Positions 59,601 to 64,000 of a DNA stretch of 64,000 nucleotides are shown here, piece after piece. The position numbers and the translations under genes were made by a program. Below the pieces are notes generated by a model that was not told where the DNA came from, searched no databases, and was given only the letters and a program-made list of their open reading frames with translations. Location of the stretch: the NCBI RefSeq assembly GCF_023149135.1, contig NZ_JAIWJX010000002.1, forward strand, positions 806,001 to 870,000, given 5' to 3'. This DNA comes from Fictibacillus marinisediminis. GTDB lineage: Bacteria > Bacillota > Bacilli > Bacillales > Fictibacillaceae. Numbering within the stretch: the first letter of the stretch is position 1; every line of letters begins with the position of its first letter.

Positions 59601-60662
59601 GTGGAAAGTCAATTTCCGAAGAAGCAGATTTTAAACGAAAAGGGAATGCTGGTGGATGATTCATTTAAAAGCAGGCTGACGGAAGAACTCGTGAAAAATC
59701 TCTATACGAAAATGCTGAGAGCCCGTCTCTTTGACCGCAAAGGAGTAAACCTTCAGCGGCAGGGCCGTATCGGAACGTACGTGCCGTTTGAAGGCCAGGA
59801 AGCGGCGCAGATCGGCAGTGCCATGGCGATGGGAGAGGGAGACTGGATGTTCCCTACCTACCGTGACCATGGGGCGACGTTAACGTTCGGACACTCCGTA
59901 AAGAATGTGCTTCTCTATTGGAAAGGCCGCCAGGAAGGCTGTATTCCCCCCACTGGAAAGAACATTTTTCCGCCTGCCGTTCCGATTGCTTCCCAGCTTC
60001 TTCATGCAACCGGGACAGCATGGGCTGAAAAAATGAAAGGAACAGACCGTGCCTCCATCGTTTACTTTGGAGATGGAGCGACCTCAGAGGGTGATTTTCA
60101 TGAAGGGCTTAACTTTGCGAGCGTGTTTAACATTCCGGTTGTCTTTTTCAACCAGAACAACGGTTTTGCCATCTCTGTTCCAATTGAAAAGCAAATGAAG
60201 GCAAAGACCATTGCACAAAAGGCACTCGGCTATGATATTGAAGGAATAAGGCTGGATGGCAATGATGTATTTTCCGTGTACTTCCATACGAAAGCCGCCA
60301 TTGAAAAGGCAAGGGCTGGAGGCGGTCCTACTTTAATTGAGGCCGTTACCTGGAGATATGGTGCCCATACGACAGCAGACGATCCGTCCAAATACAGAGA
60401 CCAAAACGAGAGTACGATTCGGCGTGAAACGACTGATCCTCTTACCCGGCTGGAAAAGTATATGAAGATGGAAAACATCTGGGACGGCCAATGGGCTTCA
60501 GATCTTGAAAAAGAAATAACGGCGGAGATTGAAGCAGCCGTTAAAGAAATGGAAAACGAAAAACCGCCGCACGTTAATGACATGTTTGATCATGTTTTTG
60601 CAGAAAATCCATGGCCGATCAACGACCAAAAAGAAGCGTATGCGCTAATGAGGGGGGAGTAA
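59601..60662 (+). CDS. 2-oxo acid dehydrogenase E1 component, alpha subunit
   Basis: This 353-residue thiamine-diphosphate enzyme subunit has the TPP motif GDGATSEGDFHEGLNFAS ending in NN (FFNQNNG), and a phosphorylatable-type loop YGAHTTADDPSKYRD. The N-terminal LLRARLFDRKG-like segment and the GQEAAQIGSAMAM region match PdhA/BkdAA. GTG 59601 follows AAAGGGGGAGTTA. It is 34 bases after the amino acid dehydrogenase gene, so the two are likely co-transcribed. Sequence alone does not distinguish pyruvate, branched-chain or aryl-pyruvate substrate; context favours phenylpyruvate. Confidence 0.88.
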   Translation: MESQFPKKQILNEKGMLVDDSFKSRLTEELVKNLYTKMLRARLFDRKGVNLQRQGRIGTYVPFEGQEAAQIGSAMAMGEGDWMFPTYRDHGATLTFGHSVKNVLLYWKGRQEGCIPPTGKNIFPPAVPIASQLLHATGTAWAEKMKGTDRASIVYFGDGATSEGDFHEGLNFASVFNIPVVFFNQNNGFAISVPIEKQMKAKTIAQKALGYDIEGIRLDGNDVFSVYFHTKAAIEKARAGGGPTLIEAVTWRYGAHTTADDPSKYRDQNESTIRRETTDPLTRLEKYMKMENIWDGQWASDLEKEITAEIEAAVKEMENEKPPHVNDMFDHVFAENPWPINDQKEAYALMRGE

Positions 60663-60663
60663 G

Positions 60664-61662
60664 ATGACAACTGCAGCAGTTGAAACGAAAAAGCTGACAC
60701 TTGTTCAGGCTGTAACGGACGGGCTTAGAACGATGATGAGGGAAAGCGAAGAAGTCATCGTTTTAGGTGAAGACGTCGGGCGCAACGGAGGAGTTTTCCG
60801 GGCGACGGACGGTTTGATGGATGAGTTTGGCGAAAAGCGTATCATTGACACTCCGCTGGCTGAGTCAGGGATTATCGGTACATCCATTGGGCTTGCGATG
60901 AACGGCTTTCGCCCTGTAGCAGAAATGCAGTTCCTTGGCTTTATTTATCCAGCATTTAACCAGATCATGACTCATGCTTCAAGGATAAGAGCAAGAACAC
61001 TAGGTGCTTTCACGGTCCCTATGGTTATCCGTGCTCCGTTCGGTGCAGGTGTGCGCGCTCCTGAAATCCATTCTGATTCAGTGGAAGCTCTGTTCACTCA
61101 CATGCCGGGAATCAAAGTGGTTGTTCCGTCGAATGCGTATGATGCCAAAGGGCTGCTCATCGCGAGCATAGAGGATCCGGATCCAGTGCTTTTCCTTGAG
61201 CCGATGAGATGCTACAGAAGCTCAAAGATGGATGTTCCAGAAGGAAAGTACACCGTAGAAATCGGTAAAGGAAGTGTTCTGAAAGAAGGAGAACACGTAA
61301 CATTACTGACTTATGGGGCGATGGTCGATACAGCATTAAAAGCAGCAGAAGAAGCAGAAAAACAAGGGGTAAGTACAGAAGTTATTGATCTGCGTACACT
61401 GTATCCGCTTGATAAAGACCTGATCGCCCAAAGTGTCCAAAAGACAGGCAGAGTAGTCATTGTACACGAGGCATCATCTACAGGAGGCCTTGGAGATACC
61501 CTTGTTTCTTTAATCAACGATACTTCATTCCTTTATATGAAGGCGCCGGTAGAACGGGTTACCGGTTTTGATACGCCAGTACCGATGTTTGCCCTGGAGG
61601 ACCATTATCTTCCGGACGCAGCAAGAGTAACATCAGCAATTCATAAAGTGATTAACTTTTAG
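60664..61662 (+). CDS. 2-oxo acid dehydrogenase E1 component, beta subunit
   Basis: This 332-residue subunit has the pyrimidine-binding region LGEDVGRNGGVFRATDGL and MRAPFG-like VIRAPFGAGVRAPEIHSDSV. The C-terminal IDLRTLYPLD and VIVHEASSTGGLGDT complete the transketolase C-domain pattern. It forms an alpha2-beta2 heterotetramer with the preceding subunit and is coupled to it with a one-base gap. Length agrees with PdhB/BkdAB. The exact 2-oxo acid is inferred from neighbours. Confidence 0.9.
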   Translation: MTTAAVETKKLTLVQAVTDGLRTMMRESEEVIVLGEDVGRNGGVFRATDGLMDEFGEKRIIDTPLAESGIIGTSIGLAMNGFRPVAEMQFLGFIYPAFNQIMTHASRIRARTLGAFTVPMVIRAPFGAGVRAPEIHSDSVEALFTHMPGIKVVVPSNAYDAKGLLIASIEDPDPVLFLEPMRCYRSSKMDVPEGKYTVEIGKGSVLKEGEHVTLLTYGAMVDTALKAAEEAEKQGVSTEVIDLRTLYPLDKDLIAQSVQKTGRVVIVHEASSTGGLGDTLVSLINDTSFLYMKAPVERVTGFDTPVPMFALEDHYLPDAARVTSAIHKVINF

Positions 61663-61674
61663 GAGGCTGTAAAA

Positions 61675-62925
61675 ATGGTTGAAGTAAAGTTGCATGACAT
61701 AGGCGAAGGGATGCATGAAGGAGAGATCATTCATTTCTTTGTAAAACCTGGAGATACGGTTTCCATTGACCAGCCTCTTGTTGAAGTTCAAACCGATAAA
61801 GTGACCGCAGAACTGCCGTCACCGATCGCCGGCAAGGTTACTGACATTCTTGTGAAGGAAGGAGAGACGGTCACTGTAGGAACGGTTCTTCTTACTCTGC
61901 AAGGAGAGGGTTCTGGCCAAGAGTCTATAACGGAGATTGACTCTCCAAAGGTGGTGCAGGAACCAACAGCACAAGCACCTGAAAGAGAAGCTTCCATCGC
62001 GATGCTGACTAAGCGGGTTATGGCTGCACCTTACACCCGTAAAATAGCGAGAGAGCACGGCGTTGATATCGAACAGGTGACAGGCACCGGACCGGCAGGA
62101 AGAATTACAGAACAGGATGTATTGTTGTTTGCAAAAGGAAGTACAGAACCGAAAGCATTCGAAATTCATGCAGCCGCCGAGCCTGCCGTAAAGCTGGAAA
62201 TCGAAAATCGCTCTGCAGAAGCAGAGGAAATTCCATTCAGGGGCCGCCGCAGGCAAATCGCGAAAAAGATGACTCAATCGCTGTTCACCATTCCACATGT
62301 TACCCATTTTGAGGAAGTGGATATGACGAATTTGCTTGAATTAAAGAAGCAGATGAAAGAGCTGGATCCTAACAACAACAAGGGATTCAACGTTTCTGTA
62401 GCAGCATTTTTTGTAAAAGCCATTCAGCTTGCACTGCAGGATTTCCCAATCTTCAACAGCAAACTGGATGAAGAAAAAGAAGTCATCAGACTTGAGAAGC
62501 AAGTAAATATCGGTATCGCCACAGATGCTGAAGATGGTCTGATTGTGCCGGTGATCAAGAATGTAGAACGCAGAACCATTAAAGATATTAATTCCGATAT
62601 GAAAGAAAAAATAATGAAGGCAAAAGAAGGCAGGCTCACAAGAGATGAACTGACAGGCGGGACCTTCACGATCTCAAATGTCGGGCCCTTAGGCAGCATG
62701 GGTGCGACCCCGATTATTAACCATCCCGAAGTTGCTTTAATGGCTTTCCATAAAACGAAGAAGATGCCTGTTATCATCAACGACGAGATTCAGATCAGAT
62801 CCATGATGAACCTTTCGATGTCGTTTGACCACCGAATCGCTGATGGGGCAACGGCAGTTCAATTTACAAACCGTTTTAAAGAACTGATTGAAAATCCTTC
62901 CGTCATGGTATTGGAGCTGATATAA
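61675..62925 (+). CDS. 2-oxo acid dehydrogenase E2 component (dihydrolipoyl acyltransferase)
   Basis: This 416-residue protein has an N-terminal lipoyl domain with lipoylated Lys near residue 42 (QTDKVTAELPSP). A flexible linker, the peripheral subunit-binding domain (about residues 116-152, PYTRKIAREHGVDIEQVTG) and the acyltransferase catalytic domain follow, ending in the active-site motif DHRIADG (MSFDHRIADGATAV). AGGAGGCTGTAAAA precedes the ATG. LplJ encoded at 41343 could lipoylate it. It transfers the acyl group, here probably phenylacetyl, to CoA. Confidence 0.9.
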   Translation: MVEVKLHDIGEGMHEGEIIHFFVKPGDTVSIDQPLVEVQTDKVTAELPSPIAGKVTDILVKEGETVTVGTVLLTLQGEGSGQESITEIDSPKVVQEPTAQAPEREASIAMLTKRVMAAPYTRKIAREHGVDIEQVTGTGPAGRITEQDVLLFAKGSTEPKAFEIHAAAEPAVKLEIENRSAEAEEIPFRGRRRQIAKKMTQSLFTIPHVTHFEEVDMTNLLELKKQMKELDPNNNKGFNVSVAAFFVKAIQLALQDFPIFNSKLDEEKEVIRLEKQVNIGIATDAEDGLIVPVIKNVERRTIKDINSDMKEKIMKAKEGRLTRDELTGGTFTISNVGPLGSMGATPIINHPEVALMAFHKTKKMPVIINDEIQIRSMMNLSMSFDHRIADGATAVQFTNRFKELIENPSVMVLELI

Positions 62926-62926
62926 A

Positions 62927-64000
62927 ATGGTCGTAGGAGAATTTACACAAAAGCGGCAGCTGATCATAGCGGGTGGAGGGCCAGGAGGCTATAATGCAGC
63001 CATCCGGGCGGCACAGCTTGGCATGGAAGTGACCATCATAGAAAAGGAAAAGCTGGGCGGGGTATGTCTGAATACGGGATGCATTCCATCCAAGACTCTG
63101 ACGCATGCGGCGGCAGCATTCGCTTCATTGTCTCATTTGAACGAAATGGGCATCCAAACAGGAGAAGCTGGATTTGAACTGCAGACATTTAAAGAGTATC
63201 AGCAAAAAACAGTATCAGCTCTGCAAAAAGGGATAGAGGCTCTTTGCAAAGCAAATAAAATCGAAGTCATCACCGGTACAGCTACATTTATGTCTGGGAA
63301 CCGGATCGGTGTAGATTCCGGCCATCATTATGAAATGTATGAGTATGAAAAAGCGATTATTGCCGTGGGAGCATCGCCTGTATTACCTCACGGAATCGTG
63401 CCGGTGGAAGGAAAGATTATCAGTGCCGATGAACTTCCGCGCCTTCAGGAGCTGCCAGAACATCTTGTGATCAGCGGATCGGATTACATCGCGCTTGAAA
63501 CGGCAATGGCTTATCGAAACCTGGGCTCGGAAGTTTCCGTCATCTGTGAGGACGATACATTTGGACTGGATGAATCCATCTTTAAAGAACTTCATCGGGT
63601 ATTAAAAAAGTCCAAGATTAAGCTTTTCAAAAACAGCACACTGCTCGAAGCCTATTCATCAGAAACCAATGTCGCTATTACCATTCAAAGCGATCAGGAG
63701 AAAATCACTCTGGATGCCAGCCACCTGATGGTTTCAGGTGAATCCAGGCCAAACACGAAGGATCTGGGATTGGAATTCTTAAACATCAGCACCGATAAGC
63801 AAGGATTTATAATGGTCAATGAATTCGGTGAAACAAATGTTGATGGAATTTATGCTGCAGGAGACTGCACAATCGGCAGGAGGCTTGCCAGCAAGGCGAT
63901 CAAGCAAGGAAAAGTGGCGGCTGAGCATATCAGCGGCATGAACACATCCTTTAACTTGGCGCTGGTACCGCTTATCATTCAAACTGTTCCTCCAATCGCA
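62927..64000 (+). CDS. Dihydrolipoyl dehydrogenase E3, N-terminal part (runs off the window)
   Basis: The frame starts at ATG 62927, one base after the E2 stop, and is open for 358 codons to the window edge. It has the FAD motif IIAGGGPGGYNAAIRAAQLG, the redox-active disulfide CLNTGCIPSKTLTHAA, the ATG-like AIIAVGASP and the NAD-domain region. The GDCT motif AAGDCTIGRRLASKAI marks the FAD-binding return. The last 100 or so residues, including the dimerisation domain and catalytic His-Glu, are missing from the window. E3 reoxidises the lipoyl arm of E2. Confidence 0.92.
   Translation, partial: MVVGEFTQKRQLIIAGGGPGGYNAAIRAAQLGMEVTIIEKEKLGGVCLNTGCIPSKTLTHAAAAFASLSHLNEMGIQTGEAGFELQTFKEYQQKTVSALQKGIEALCKANKIEVITGTATFMSGNRIGVDSGHHYEMYEYEKAIIAVGASPVLPHGIVPVEGKIISADELPRLQELPEHLVISGSDYIALETAMAYRNLGSEVSVICEDDTFGLDESIFKELHRVLKKSKIKLFKNSTLLEAYSSETNVAITIQSDQEKITLDASHLMVSGESRPNTKDLGLEFLNISTDKQGFIMVNEFGETNVDGIYAAGDCTIGRRLASKAIKQGKVAAEHISGMNTSFNLALVPLIIQTVPPIA

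Noticed and set aside
1..64000. tRNA, rRNA, insertion sequences, prophage or integrase genes
   Set aside because: None could be identified; the paa region shows no flanking repeats or recombinase that would prove recent transfer.

Overview
The window is chromosomal DNA of a low-to-medium GC, endospore-forming Gram-positive bacterium of the family Bacillaceae. The evidence is the gene content and order: the first half follows the Bacillus subtilis yha/ecs/yhf/hem neighbourhood (yhaN, yhaM, yhaL, prsA, yhaI, scoC, yhaH, trpP, serC, hit, ecsABC, hmoB, pbpF, hemEHY, yhgD, yhgE, yhfI, lplJ). Strong AGGAGG-type ribosome binding sites, CcpA-like cre sites and YjcZ-type sporulation peptides agree. 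The genus cannot be fixed from sequence alone; a Fictibacillus-like organism would fit. No rRNA, tRNA, CRISPR array, phage or insertion sequence was seen.

Layout. 1-4138: end of yhaN, a CssRS-like secretion-stress two-component system, exoribonuclease yhaM. 4139-6170: a structured leader with mutually exclusive antiterminator and terminator hairpins, an MFS exporter, yhaL. 6171-10937: the secretion foldase PrsA, three tiny YjcZ-family peptides, small membrane or lipid-facing proteins, yhaI, scoC and yhaH. 11036-20966: a YkvA-like protein, trpP with a TRAP-type leader, serC, hit, ecsABC, a ferritin-like protein, a PfpI protein, a PAP2 phosphatase, a lipid kinase and hmoB. 21213-31774: pbpF, a cluster of GTGCCAGGCAC palindromes, the hemEHY heme operon, a KinB-like kinase, and the yhgD/yhgE repressor-target pair with three matching operators. 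31987-41225: an OpuC-like compatible-solute ABC system, an orphan amino-acid ABC ATPase, a LacI-controlled sugar ABC importer, yhfI. 41343-42332: lplJ.

42599-64000 is the accessory catabolic half. It holds paaK, paaABCD, an EthD-family gene, paaF, paaG, paaH, paaJ, a further enoyl-CoA hydratase, paaX and paaY. These are followed by a nitronate monooxygenase-like gene, a three-gene ABC importer, a HIT protein, a hotdog thioesterase, a phenylalanine-dehydrogenase-type enzyme, and E1 alpha, E1 beta, E2 and E3 of a 2-oxo acid dehydrogenase complex. Read together, they suggest a route from phenylalanine to phenylpyruvate, then directly to phenylacetyl-CoA, then ring epoxidation and beta-oxidation-like steps to acetyl-CoA and succinyl-CoA. 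PaaK would give a second entry point from free phenylacetate. Shared ACG-N9-CGT dyads next to the promoters of paaK, paaA and the thioesterase/dehydrogenase operon, and cre-like sites before paaK and the dehydrogenase, suggest common control by a PaaX-type repressor and by CcpA. No paaE or paaZ lies in the window.

Five genes (scoC, a small two-helix membrane protein gene, hemE, yhgE, opuCA) each carry a single-base deletion within a run of identical bases. All five are restored by adding one base, and essential or normally conserved functions are hit, so assembly or sequencing error is the likeliest explanation.
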